A DNA stretch of 38,185 nt from Ruminococcus sp. UBA3767 (GCA_002371625.1 DFFV01000048.1:1-38185); one strand, 5' to 3'. Positions 23,516 to 31,553 are shown, counted from the first letter of the stretch. Numbers and translations are program-made. The notes: generated by a model from the sequence alone, not told the origin.

Positions 23516-24358
23516 ATGGAGAAAATCATTTCGGGCAAGGTTCGTGAGGTCTACGACACAGGAAAGGACGAGCTTATCATCGTTACGACCGACAGGATCT
23601 CGGCTTTTGACGTTATTCTGGACAGCGAAATACCAAACAAGGGTGTTAATCTTACTCAGATAGCTAACTTCTGGTTCGATTACACAAAGGACATCGTTAA
23701 AAATCACATCGTTTCCACAAAGCAGGAGGATATGCCTGCGGAGTTTGCTGATGCATACTACAAGGACAGGACCATCAAGGTAAAGAAGCTGAAGATGCTG
23801 CCTTATGAGGTGATCGTAAGAGGTTATCTTTTCGGAAGTATGTGGACCGCTTACAAGGCAGGAGAAAAGTTCTGCGGCGCTGAGTTCAAGGGAGAGCACC
23901 AGCTGGCTGAAAAGCTCGAAGAACCTATCGTTACGCCTTCGACAAAGAGCAGCGAGGGACACGACATAAACATCACCCGTGAGGAGATGGCGCAGGGTGT
24001 AGGAAATGAGCTTGCTCAGAAGATATTCGACATTTCTATCGCTCTTTATAAAAAGTGCTACGATTATGCGCTGACAAAGGGCATTATAATCGCTGATACA
24101 AAGTTTGAGTTCGGTCTGGACGAGAACGGCGAGATAGTTCTGGCTGATGAGATGTTCACTCCCGATTCAAGCAGATTCTGGAATGCGGCTGAGTATAAGG
24201 TCGGCGAATCACCAAAGTCATACGACAAGCAGTTCGTTCGTGACTGGCTGATAGCTAACGACCTCAAGGGCGTTGAGCCTGCTCCGAAGCTGCCCGAGGA
24301 GATAGTTGCAAAAACAGCTGCTCTTTATGACGAGTGCAGAGCTAAGATCACAGGCTGA
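23516..24358 (+). CDS. purC: SAICAR synthase
   Basis: Joins CAIR and aspartate using ATP in step 8 of purine synthesis (phosphoribosylaminoimidazole-succinocarboxamide synthase). The 280-aa protein has the family opening SGKVREVYDTGKDELIIVTT, TDRISAFDVILDSEIPNKG near residue 30, VRGYLFGSMWTAYKAG near 100, TPSTKSSEGHDINIT near 140 and DTKFEFGLDENGEIVLADE near 193. The last two are the SAICAR synthetase signature regions. ATG 23516 has GGAGG nine bases upstream and is preferred over TTG 23510. It is monocistronic with its own terminator; no other pur genes are near. Confidence 0.96.
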   Translation: MEKIISGKVREVYDTGKDELIIVTTDRISAFDVILDSEIPNKGVNLTQIANFWFDYTKDIVKNHIVSTKQEDMPAEFADAYYKDRTIKVKKLKMLPYEVIVRGYLFGSMWTAYKAGEKFCGAEFKGEHQLAEKLEEPIVTPSTKSSEGHDINITREEMAQGVGNELAQKIFDISIALYKKCYDYALTKGIIIADTKFEFGLDENGEIVLADEMFTPDSSRFWNAAEYKVGESPKSYDKQFVRDWLIANDLKGVEPAPKLPEEIVAKTAALYDECRAKITG

Positions 24359-24371
24359 CATAAATTTTCAG

Positions 24372-24407
24372 ACTCTCCGAGAGTTTACACTTTCGGGGAG
24401 TTTTTTT
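24372..24407 (+). terminator. Terminator after purC
   Basis: ACTCTCCGA (24372-24380) pairs with TCGGGGAGT (24393-24401) with one G-T pair, followed by seven T. Confidence 0.88.
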
Positions 24408-24471
24408 ACCCACTTTTAATGAAAATATATTGGAAATGTTGATAATAAAGGGTCAAAATGTCGAAAAAGTA

Positions 24472-24500
24472 TTGACAGGTGTGTTTTGACGTGCTATAAT
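24472..24500 (+). promoter_or_regulatory. Promoter of the CWB2-transglutaminase gene
   Basis: TTGACA (24472-24477), 17 bases, TATAAT (24495-24500): an exact consensus match. Confidence 0.88.
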
Positions 24501-24559
24501 GACAATACAAGTTGTGTAAAAATTAGAGATAGAAAAAATAATTTTGGAGATGGAAAAGA

Positions 24560-26551
24560 ATGATAAAAAGAATAGTATCGACCGTATGTGCAGTCGTGAT
24601 AGCGGCGGGCAGTATGCTCGGCTATCAGGCTCTTGCACCTGCGCAGGATGTTTCGGTAGTTGCACAGGCATTGCCAAGCTATGTTGAGAAAACTCTGCCT
24701 ATGGACAGGCTCAGCGGAAGCAACAGGTATGAAACTGCGGCGATGGTTTCACAGCAGGCTTTCCCGAAAGGTTCTGCAAGCGTGGTCATTGCAAGCGGAA
24801 CGGATTATGCCGATGCGCTTTGCGGAAATCCGCTGGCTAAGTCGCTGAATGCACCGCTGCTGCTGTCTGAGGACAAGCTGCTTCCTGCGGAGACCGAGAA
24901 GGAGATAAAAAGGCTTGGCGCCAAGACCGCTTTTGTTATCGGCGGTAAGGGCGTTATAAGCGAAGCTGTCAGGGTAAAGCTCCAGCAAAACGATGTGACC
25001 GTTGTCAGGGTAGCGGGCGAGGACAGATATGAGACCTCAGTCAAGGTTTCCACTATTATGGATCAGACACGCAAGTCGGCTTCACTTACTGCATTTTTCG
25101 TTAGTGCGAGTGATTATCCGGACGCACTTTCGGTAAGTGCTGTTGCGGCTATAAAGGATTCTCCGATATTCTATGTCGATAAATCGGGTAAGCTGAGCGA
25201 CAGCGTCAAGAATTATCTCAAGAGCTTCAAGAAAAAGCTCGGCTTTGCTTATATCATAGGCGGCAGCGGAGCTATCGATGATAAGATATTTGAGGAATTA
25301 AAGCCTTATTTCAACGAATCGGGCAGATACGGCGGAGCTAACAGATATGACACGAATGCTTATATAAATACTGCGTTCAGAACGATTTACAAATCAAAGG
25401 ACGTTTATCTGTGCACAGGAAGCGGATTCCCGGATGCGCTGGCAGGCGCTGTGCTTGCAGCAAAGGATTCTGCACCGCTGATGCTGGCTGACCGGACGGT
25501 AAACGACAAGCAGACCGAGTATCTCAGAAATTATGAGAACATCAAGATCGGCGGCAAGGAAACACTTCACATTGTCGGCGGCGAGGGCGCTGTGGCAAAC
25601 ACTGCCGCACAGTCGGTCCTGATGATAGAGGACGCTTCGCTGAGGGTAAATGACGGCGGAAAGAGCGCAACTCTCGCTTGGGGAAGAAACCAGTACGTTA
25701 CTTCCTATCAGATACTCAGGGACGGCAAGGCTATCACCGAGATAACCGATCCTTTCCGGACGACCTACGTTGACACGGGTATCACTGCTGATGCTTCATA
25801 TCAGTATACTATAAAGTACAACTACACCATAAACGGACAGAAGTATCTTGATACGGCAAAGGCTGAGCTCAAGCGCAAGATGCCCGAGTATAAGTACATA
25901 ATGAATGAGGTCAATACCGCAAGGCTGAATTCGGAAAAGAACAATACGCCTAAGTATTCATTCAGGACAGAGAACGCTCAGGGCGCAACAAGCACTAACA
26001 GCTACTACGATATGAGATACCTGAAAACAGGCGATCTTGCTACACTTGAAAAGTTCGCAAGAGAGCACTTTACCAACTCGATGACCAAGGCTGACAAGGT
26101 AGCCTATACGCTCAACTGGATAAACAAGAACGTATGGTACGGCACTGTTGCTGACGGCGGCTGGGCTATACTTACGGCAATGGCTAACAATGGCACCTTC
26201 AGCTATGTAAACTGCATCTTCAACCACAAGATAGGTCAGTGCAACTGCTATAACGGCGCACTCGCCTCGATGATGCTTTACCTTGGCTATGACGCTCATC
26301 TTGTAATGGGCTATCGTGGACAGGTGAACGGTGACGGAGTTATCACAAGCAAATGGCAGCACTTCTGGTGCGAGGTCAAGATAAACGGTCAGACTTATGT
26401 TATGGAAGCCGGAAACTACGGTGAGGACGGCGACTGGATGTATCTTTGCGAGCTTTACAAGGATGTTGAGAGCAGCTATACCTATACCGACGGCAAAAAG
26501 ACTAAGACGGGCTGGCACGGATATATCAAGAACGGTAAGGTTGTTCTGTAA
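24560..26551 (+). CDS. Secreted CWB2-repeat / transglutaminase-like protein
   Basis: A 663-aa secreted surface protein. A signal peptide covers about residues 1-37. Three cell-wall-binding type 2 (CWB2) repeats follow at about 49-141, 149-247 and 255-352, each opening with an (N/D)RYET-like motif (SGSNRYETA, AGEDRYETS, GGANRYDTN). A fibronectin III-like stretch lies at about 358-437. The C-terminal domain (about 495-620) is transglutaminase-like, with Cys561 in GQCNCYNGA, His601 in WQHFWCEV and an acidic residue near Glu616 where the triad Asp usually sits. CWB2 modules bind anionic wall polymers in Clostridioides, so attachment to the wall is expected. The catalytic half may cut or crosslink peptides; substrate unknown. 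Confidence 0.88.
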   Translation: MIKRIVSTVCAVVIAAGSMLGYQALAPAQDVSVVAQALPSYVEKTLPMDRLSGSNRYETAAMVSQQAFPKGSASVVIASGTDYADALCGNPLAKSLNAPLLLSEDKLLPAETEKEIKRLGAKTAFVIGGKGVISEAVRVKLQQNDVTVVRVAGEDRYETSVKVSTIMDQTRKSASLTAFFVSASDYPDALSVSAVAAIKDSPIFYVDKSGKLSDSVKNYLKSFKKKLGFAYIIGGSGAIDDKIFEELKPYFNESGRYGGANRYDTNAYINTAFRTIYKSKDVYLCTGSGFPDALAGAVLAAKDSAPLMLADRTVNDKQTEYLRNYENIKIGGKETLHIVGGEGAVANTAAQSVLMIEDASLRVNDGGKSATLAWGRNQYVTSYQILRDGKAITEITDPFRTTYVDTGITADASYQYTIKYNYTINGQKYLDTAKAELKRKMPEYKYIMNEVNTARLNSEKNNTPKYSFRTENAQGATSTNSYYDMRYLKTGDLATLEKFAREHFTNSMTKADKVAYTLNWINKNVWYGTVADGGWAILTAMANNGTFSYVNCIFNHKIGQCNCYNGALASMMLYLGYDAHLVMGYRGQVNGDGVITSKWQHFWCEVKINGQTYVMEAGNYGEDGDWMYLCELYKDVESSYTYTDGKKTKTGWHGYIKNGKVVL

Positions 26552-26558
26552 AAGAATA

Positions 26559-26593
26559 AGGGCTGGCGCACATAAAAGTGCGGCAGCCCTTTG
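26559..26593. terminator. Terminator between the CWB2 gene and the small membrane protein
   Basis: AGGGCTG (26559-26565) pairs with CAGCCCT (26584-26590) and CGCAC (26567-26571) with GTGCG (26578-26582), with one G-G mismatch. The T tail is short on the plus strand and better on the minus strand. Confidence 0.7.
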
Positions 26594-26616
26594 ATATTGC
26601 CTTGATATTGATGAAG

Positions 26617-26886
26617 CTATTCGGTCAGCAGCATTATAAGCACACTGTCCACGACCACGACGGCTATGAGCATCCACAGTGAGAAGCCCGCATAAAGCAG
26701 GATGGCGCTGATGGCAAAAATAGTTGCAAGGATAACGCAGGTCACACCTGCACCCGAGGTCTTGGTCTTGTGTGCGCTGAGACGCTTGATGATCGCAGCG
26801 ATGGAGATGATATAAAAAACCACCGCTATTATCAGCGCTATCAGCGCTGCTGTCGAGAGTGTCGAAGCCAGCTCTTTGTCGGTCAT
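26617..26886 (-). CDS. Small membrane protein of unknown function
   Basis: An 89-aa protein with three hydrophobic helices at about 14-34, 44-66 and 68-87 and a basic loop RLSAHKTKTSGAG between the first two. No family was recognised. It has a GGGGAAAA ribosome site before the ATG and a good promoter, and is transcribed against the CWB2 gene. It is probably real because of these signals and its consistent helix pattern. Confidence 0.65.
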   Translation of the reverse strand: MTDKELASTLSTAALIALIIAVVFYIISIAAIIKRLSAHKTKTSGAGVTCVILATIFAISAILLYAGFSLWMLIAVVVVDSVLIMLLTE

Positions 26887-26945
26887 TGTTTTTCCCCGTT
26901 TCTGTTTTTTTAGCTGCCCTTACCTAAAGACAGCTGAGCAATAAG

Positions 26946-26974
26946 ATTATAACACAATCAAAAGCCCCCGTCAA
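26946..26974 (-). promoter_or_regulatory. Promoter of the small membrane protein gene
   Basis: On the minus strand TTGACG (26969-26974), 17 bases, TATAAT (26946-26951). Confidence 0.78.
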
Positions 26975-27061
26975 GCTATGGCATTATTAACAACAAATAC
27001 AACAGAAACTGTACTCTTTTTTGTGCAGTAGGGAAAAAATATGCGATATTACGCTAAGTGC

Positions 27062-27090
27062 TTGCATTTGACGTAGAATTGGAGTATAAT
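27062..27090 (+). promoter_or_regulatory. Promoter of the L,D-transpeptidase gene
   Basis: TTGCAT (27062-27067), 17 bases, TATAAT (27085-27090). A nearby TTGACG at 27068 is only 11 bases from the -10 box and is not used in this reading. Confidence 0.7.
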
Positions 27091-27154
27091 TATCTTACTT
27101 AACTAAAATGGACGAGATGTAAATAATTGTAATGTTGTGTGAGGTCAATAAAAA

Positions 27155-29059
27155 ATGGACGAGAACAAAAATGAAGCTGTGGCTGCAGAAAAAGAAGAGA
27201 ATACCGTTAAGTCAGCTGCGGCAACTAAGGAAGAAAAGGCAAAGCTGATCGCTCAGAGAATGTCTTCTATCTCCTTTGAAGATGAGGTGATAGAGGATAA
27301 CGGCGACAGGCAGGTGGACGATGCACTGAAAAAGGTCACACAGGCTGTGAACGGAATGGATAGGACAAGCAGCAGTGCTGTGCGCCGTGCAAACGGAGAA
27401 GAAAACGATATGGCACAGAGAAGAAACGGCGCTCAGAGCCGTAACAGAAACGGTGCAAGAAGACCTTCCCAGGAACGTCCGGGCGGAACAAGACGCCCGA
27501 ACACTCAGGCGAGAAGCTCTGACAGGAAGAGAAAGCCCGTAAAGAAAAAGAAAAAATCAAAGGCACCGCTGATAGCTCTGCTTTCGATACTTGGTGCGAT
27601 AGTGCTGTTTTGTGCTATCGGATACATAGTTGGTGTGAACAAGTACAAGGGCGTGTTCCTTGACAATACGTTCATCAACAACCTCAATGTAAGCGGAAAG
27701 AGCAAGGAAGAGGCTTATAATATGGTCAAGGAGCAGTCTGCGCTGAAGGACAGCATCACGATAGTCCGCCTTGACGGCAACCAGATCTCGCTTCCGCTGA
27801 AGGATATCGGTTATGAGGATAAGACAGAGTACGAGATAGAAAAATTCTATAACTCGCAGAACCATTATAACTGGATAGGCTCAAAGTTCAAAAACACGCA
27901 GTTTGAGCTTACCGAAAAGTTTGAATACGACAAGACAAAGCTGGAGGCTGTTCTTAAAAAGACGATGACCTCGGCTTCAACAGGAAAAGCTCCTGAAAAT
28001 GCTACTATACAAAAGAGCAGTGACGGCTCGGGCTACGTTATAATAAAGGAAAAGCCGGGCGATAAGATCAACCTGGATAAGATAAAGAACCTTTATGACT
28101 ACGTTGAGCAGAATCTTGACAAGGGTACTTATGTTATTGATGTTGCAGGCGTTGACTGCTACGAAACGGCAAAGATCACTTCCGATTCGCTCAAGGAGCA
28201 GTGCGACAGGCTCAACCAGCTTGATAAGATCAATATCACCCTGGATTTCATTCACAGCAAGGAAACTATCACGGGCGCTATGATAGCAGACTGGGTAAAC
28301 TTTGACAGCAAGGATAAAAACGGCATCGTTGTTGACAACAAAAAGGTCGAGGCTTATGTTGAAACGCTTGCTGAGAAGTATGATACCTATTGCAAGGACA
28401 GGCAGTTCAAGACCACCAAGAAGGGCGTTATAACCATAAAGGGGGGCAGCAAGAACGAGAATGACACGGGCTGCTACGGCTGGTGGATAGATCAGCAGAA
28501 GACTACCGAGCTTATCGCAGGACTTATCACACAGGGCACGAGCACTTCGACAAAGCCTGTATACTATCAGAACCCTTACAACAAGTATATCTATGAATGT
28601 AATGAGGCAGTATGGACCAAGGACAAGGATTACGGCAACACCTATGTCGAGATAGATATTGCGGCTCAGCACATGTGGTTTTACAAGGACGGCAAGATCG
28701 CAAAGGAATTTGACATAGTTTCGGGCTATCTGTACGATAAGAACAGATACACCCGTGAGGGCGTATTCAAGGTATGGTCCAAGCAGAGCCCATCAAGACT
28801 CAAGGGCGCAGGCTGGGACGTTAAGGTATCCTACTGGACAAACTTTTCGCTTTACGGCGCAGGCTTCCACGATGCATCGTGGCAGTACGGCGTATTCGGC
28901 GGAAACAAGTACAAGACTTCCGGTGGAGGCTCGCACGGCTGCATAAATATGTCGCTGGAGGGTGCAAAGTATGTTTACGAAAATGTACCTATTAACACAC
29001 CTGTATTTGTTTACAACATTGAAAAGGCTGCTGACGGTGCAGCAACAAAACCTAACTGA
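27155..29059 (+). CDS. L,D-transpeptidase (YkuD) with long cytoplasmic tail
   Basis: Forms 3-3 crosslinks in peptidoglycan or anchors proteins to it. The 634-aa protein has a cytoplasmic N-terminus of about 137 residues, acidic at first and then strongly basic (SRNRNGARRPSQERPGG, RKRKPVKKKKKSK), one membrane helix at about 138-161, and an extracellular part. The latter holds PG_binding_4-like repeats (NNLNVSGKSKEEAYNMVKE near 174) and a C-terminal YkuD domain from about 510 (YVEIDIAAQHMWFYKDGK). The catalytic motif GGSHGCINM contains His594 and Cys596. GTGAGG lies before the ATG. It has a promoter and terminator of its own and faces the M23 peptidase gene. Family very clear. Confidence 0.94.
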   Translation: MDENKNEAVAAEKEENTVKSAAATKEEKAKLIAQRMSSISFEDEVIEDNGDRQVDDALKKVTQAVNGMDRTSSSAVRRANGEENDMAQRRNGAQSRNRNGARRPSQERPGGTRRPNTQARSSDRKRKPVKKKKKSKAPLIALLSILGAIVLFCAIGYIVGVNKYKGVFLDNTFINNLNVSGKSKEEAYNMVKEQSALKDSITIVRLDGNQISLPLKDIGYEDKTEYEIEKFYNSQNHYNWIGSKFKNTQFELTEKFEYDKTKLEAVLKKTMTSASTGKAPENATIQKSSDGSGYVIIKEKPGDKINLDKIKNLYDYVEQNLDKGTYVIDVAGVDCYETAKITSDSLKEQCDRLNQLDKINITLDFIHSKETITGAMIADWVNFDSKDKNGIVVDNKKVEAYVETLAEKYDTYCKDRQFKTTKKGVITIKGGSKNENDTGCYGWWIDQQKTTELIAGLITQGTSTSTKPVYYQNPYNKYIYECNEAVWTKDKDYGNTYVEIDIAAQHMWFYKDGKIAKEFDIVSGYLYDKNRYTREGVFKVWSKQSPSRLKGAGWDVKVSYWTNFSLYGAGFHDASWQYGVFGGNKYKTSGGGSHGCINMSLEGAKYVYENVPINTPVFVYNIEKAADGAATKPN

Positions 29060-29064
29060 TGAAC

Positions 29065-29102
29065 AAAACTCCGCAAGGCTGAACGCTCTGCGGAGTTTTT
29101 TT
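29065..29102. terminator. Terminator between the L,D-transpeptidase and M23 genes
   Basis: AAAACTCCGCA (29065-29075) pairs with TGCGGAGTTTT (29089-29099), loop of 13, followed by T. The T-rich flank on the minus strand suggests it works both ways. Confidence 0.9.
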
Positions 29103-29128
29103 GGGGTAGGGGGATCATTATGAGAAAC

Positions 29129-29848
29129 CTATTTGGTGGAAGGACTGATGAATTCTATGGGATCTATCCAGCGCTGGTTGCGTTCAAGGGCGAAGTGGAG
29201 GTGCGAGGGCAGTGAAACTTCTATCTGGGCAGTATCACCGACCGAGCCGATAGTATCGCCCGAATTTACACGGTCGCCCTCGCTGACCTGAGCGTTTGCG
29301 GCAAGCCCGTAATAGTGGCCGATAACTCCGCTGCCGTGGTCTATCTTTACGCAGCTGCCCCACAGCGCATCGTTCCACACCTTGATGACGACGCCTTTGT
29401 TCATGGCTTTTACGGCAGTGCCTGCATCGGCTTTGATGTCAACACCGTCGTGAGTTTTCCACACGCCGAGCGTTTCGCTTTTTACAAGCTCGCCGTTTGA
29501 GAACGGGGTGATTATATCCCCTTTCACGGGCATGATATCGGGCTGAGTTTTGATATCAAGGTCGCTTTTGGAGTCTTTTGCTGACGAGCCGGTCTTATCC
29601 TTGGCAGATGAAGATGACTCGGTCTTGGCGGTGGTCTTGGGAACATCGGTGACCTTGTTCTCAGCCGGTGCGGCGGTTATGGCAGAATCTGCGATAGAAA
29701 GAGTTTCGTTGATGCTGTCCATAGTTTTGTTGTATGCTGCAACGCCTGCGCCTGCAAGTGCGAGCAGGCAGGCGCCGAGGGAGATGTAAAGTCCCTTTTT
29801 GCCGAGCGTTTTGCCCAGCTTTGTGTTCTTTAAGCTGAATGATTTCAT
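29129..29848 (-). CDS. M23 (LytM) family membrane-anchored peptidase
   Basis: A 239-aa protein with a short basic cytoplasmic start, one membrane helix at about 19-39 (GLYISLGACLLALAGAGVAA), a Ser/Lys/Asp-rich linker to about 100, and a C-terminal LytM domain. Zinc ligands are visible: His133 and Asp137 (THDGVDI) and His218 in SHLHF, with His178 and His216 as the supporting histidines, so it can be active, unlike degenerate homologues. The layout resembles SpoIIQ-type proteins of sporulation, but no spoIIIAH gene is present here and the call remains M23 peptidase. AAAGG lies 11 bases upstream of the ATG. No vegetative promoter was recognised; a nested hairpin lies upstream (29867-29912). Confidence 0.88.
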   Translation of the reverse strand: MKSFSLKNTKLGKTLGKKGLYISLGACLLALAGAGVAAYNKTMDSINETLSIADSAITAAPAENKVTDVPKTTAKTESSSSAKDKTGSSAKDSKSDLDIKTQPDIMPVKGDIITPFSNGELVKSETLGVWKTHDGVDIKADAGTAVKAMNKGVVIKVWNDALWGSCVKIDHGSGVIGHYYGLAANAQVSEGDRVNSGDTIGSVGDTAQIEVSLPSHLHFALERNQRWIDPIEFISPSTK

Positions 29849-29866
29849 TGTGCACTATACCTTTCC

Positions 29867-29912
29867 CCGATACGTTTTTGTTCTGCTTTGCAGAAAAAGC
29901 CTATGCTATCGG
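29867..29912. other. Nested inverted repeat upstream of the M23 gene
   Basis: CCGATA (29867-29872) pairs with TATCGG (29907-29912), enclosing TTCTGC (29881-29886) and GCAGAA (29890-29895) with a three-base loop and flanking T/A tracts. It could be a structured leader or a DNA site. Confidence 0.4.
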
Positions 29913-29977
29913 TGCATAAGTCCTTTGGCATTATTTTGGGCAGGTCTTTGCCAATTATTCATCGCATTGAAAAAATG

Positions 29978-30006
29978 TTGACATAACAGCTTGTGCGTGG
30001 TATAAA
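29978..30006 (+). promoter_or_regulatory. Promoter of hflX
   Basis: TTGACA (29978-29983), 17 bases, TATAAA (30001-30006). The resulting leader of about 85 bases includes the palindrome remnant at 30020-30066. Confidence 0.72.
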
Positions 30007-30019
30007 TGAAAGAGGAAAT

Positions 30020-30066
30020 CACTGCGGTCGGCGGCAGGGCTCTGCCCATGACACCCAAACCTTTTT
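30020..30066 (+). repeat. Degenerate copy of the palindromic repeat in the hflX leader
   Basis: This stretch shares ACTGCGGTC, then AGGGCTCTGCCC, then TGAC and CCTTTTT, in the same order and spacing as the 3' part of the hairpin cluster at 3694-3741. One stem is broken; GGGC-TCT-GCCC is kept. Confidence 0.6.
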
Positions 30067-30096
30067 AATATTATACAGAAAAATGAGGAGAAATTT

Positions 30097-31353
30097 ATGG
30101 CGGAAATGACCGAAAATCTTATGCTTCCCGACAAGGTGCTGCTGGCGGCGGCTGACCTTGGGGATTACGATATAGAGCTTTCACTGGACGAGCTTGAGGA
30201 GCTTGTTGAGACCGCAGGCGGCGAGGTGGTAGCAAGAGTGGTGCAAAAACGCCCTGCTTACGACAGCGCAAGCTGCATCGGTGCGGGCAGGCTTGAGGAG
30301 ATAGCCGAGCTTTGCAGGCAGTTTGAGGTGGACAGGATAGTTTTTGACTGCGAACTGACGGCTACGCAGATCAGGAATATTGAAAAGGTGTGCGGCGTGT
30401 TTACTATCGACAGGACGATGCTGATACTGGATATTTTCGCTCAGCGTGCAACGACAAAAGAGGGACGCTTGCAGGTTGAGATCGCACAGAACAAATACCG
30501 TCTGCCAAGGCTCACGGGAATGGGAGCCGATCTTTCAAGGCTGGGCGGAGGTATAGGCACGAGAGGGCCGGGCGAAAGCAAGCTGGAAACGGACAAAAGA
30601 CACATACGCAGCCGCATAGAAAAGCTGACTGCCGAGCTTGAAGAAGTTGCAAAGCACAGAGATATGCTGAGGAAAAGGCGCAAAAAGGACAATGTGCTGG
30701 TGGCGGCGATAGTGGGATACACGAACGTTGGAAAATCCACGCTGCTCAACACGCTTACAAAGGCAGGCGTTCTTGCGGAAAACAAGCTGTTTGCCACGCT
30801 GGAAACGACTTCAAGGGCGATAGAGCTTCCCGACGGGAGAAGCGTGACGCTCGTTGACACGGTAGGCTTGATAAGAAGACTGCCGCACAGGCTGGTAGAG
30901 GCTTTCAAATCAACTCTTGAGGAAGCGGCGAACGCTGATGTGCTGATACACGTTTGTGATGCTTCGGCTGATGACTGCGCTGAGCAGGTGAGGGTGACAA
31001 ACGAGCTGCTGCACGAGCTTGGCTGCGACGGGATACCCGTTGTTACGGTGCTGAACAAGTGCGACAAGGTGCCGTACATCGACAGCCTTGATATTTCGCA
31101 TAACGAGAACACTGTGAAGATGTCGGCAAAGAACGGCACGGGCATTGATGAGCTGCTTGCGGCGGTGCAGAATGCTTTGCCGCAGTCGTGCACGAGGTGC
31201 CGCCTGCTGCTGCCGTTTGACAAGGCAGGGCTTTTGAACACGATACGCAGGGACGGCAGAGTTTTTGAGGAAAGCTACACCGAGAGCGGCATTGAATGTG
31301 ATGCACTGGTGGACGTTAAGGTGTATCACCTTGTTGAGCAATACAAGGTGTGA
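30097..31353 (+). CDS. hflX: GTPase HflX
   Basis: A ribosome-binding GTPase that splits stalled or heat-damaged 70S ribosomes. The 418-aa protein has the HflX N-terminal domain (ASCIGAGRLEEIAELCRQFE near residue 58), the conserved linker GGIGTRGPGESKLETDKR at 151-168 and a G domain with P-loop GYTNVGKS at 207-214, LVDTVGLI (G3) near 251 and LNKCDK (G4) near 320. A short C-terminal domain ends VKVYHLVEQYKV. ATGAGGAG precedes the ATG. It is followed by the aroF leader with its own promoter; no terminator is seen between them, so some read-through into the aro leader is possible. Confidence 0.96.
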   Translation: MAEMTENLMLPDKVLLAAADLGDYDIELSLDELEELVETAGGEVVARVVQKRPAYDSASCIGAGRLEEIAELCRQFEVDRIVFDCELTATQIRNIEKVCGVFTIDRTMLILDIFAQRATTKEGRLQVEIAQNKYRLPRLTGMGADLSRLGGGIGTRGPGESKLETDKRHIRSRIEKLTAELEEVAKHRDMLRKRRKKDNVLVAAIVGYTNVGKSTLLNTLTKAGVLAENKLFATLETTSRAIELPDGRSVTLVDTVGLIRRLPHRLVEAFKSTLEEAANADVLIHVCDASADDCAEQVRVTNELLHELGCDGIPVVTVLNKCDKVPYIDSLDISHNENTVKMSAKNGTGIDELLAAVQNALPQSCTRCRLLLPFDKAGLLNTIRRDGRVFEESYTESGIECDALVDVKVYHLVEQYKV

Positions 31354-31374
31354 GCTTGTTCACAAAATGTTAAC

Positions 31375-31403
31375 TTGACAAATGTTAATGATCGGAATAT
31401 AAT
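31375..31403 (+). promoter_or_regulatory. Promoter of the aroF leader and gene
   Basis: TTGACA (31375-31380), 17 bases, TATAAT (31398-31403): exact consensus. The -35 box is flanked by direct copies of AATGTTAA (31366-31373 and 31381-31388), which also give an inverted pair TTAAC/GTTAA (31370-31374, 31384-31388) that a regulator could bind. The leader to aroF is about 240 bases. Confidence 0.88.
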
Positions 31404-31436
31404 ATAAGCATATTTTTGATGAAAGGATACGAAGAG

Positions 31437-31553
31437 ATGTTTGCTGCAATAGTTACAACAGTCTTTACATACTTCTTTTTTGGCTTTGTCTTTAACTGGA
31501 CAAGGTCCGTTTGTGGTGTGCGAAAAGGCGTTGGGACGAAGGCTTGCAGTTAG
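31437..31553 (+). CDS. Phe-rich leader peptide upstream of aroF
   Basis: A 38-codon frame with AAAGGA about ten bases upstream of its ATG, and a TAG stop at 31551. The product starts MFAAIVTTVFTYFFFGFVFN and then W. Residues 2, 10, 13, 14, 15, 17 and 19 are Phe, 12 is Tyr and 21 is Trp; the remaining 17 residues have none. The two aromatic-rich halves and the terminator immediately after it make this a strong candidate for a regulatory leader peptide, in which ribosome stalling at Phe (and Tyr, Trp) codons controls read-through into DAHP synthase. The peptide is otherwise of no recognised family. A small hydrophobic protein is the alternative, but the second half is not hydrophobic. Confidence 0.8.
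   Translation: MFAAIVTTVFTYFFFGFVFNWTRSVCGVRKGVGTKACS

Noticed and set aside
27068..27090. TTGACG as the -35 box of the L,D-transpeptidase gene
   Set aside because: Only 11 bases from the -10 box; the TTGCAT at 27062 has the right 17-base spacer.
29849..29960. Sporulation sigma F/G promoter for the M23 gene
   Set aside because: A GCATA-like box can be found, but the matching -10 pattern is poor, so I do not report it.
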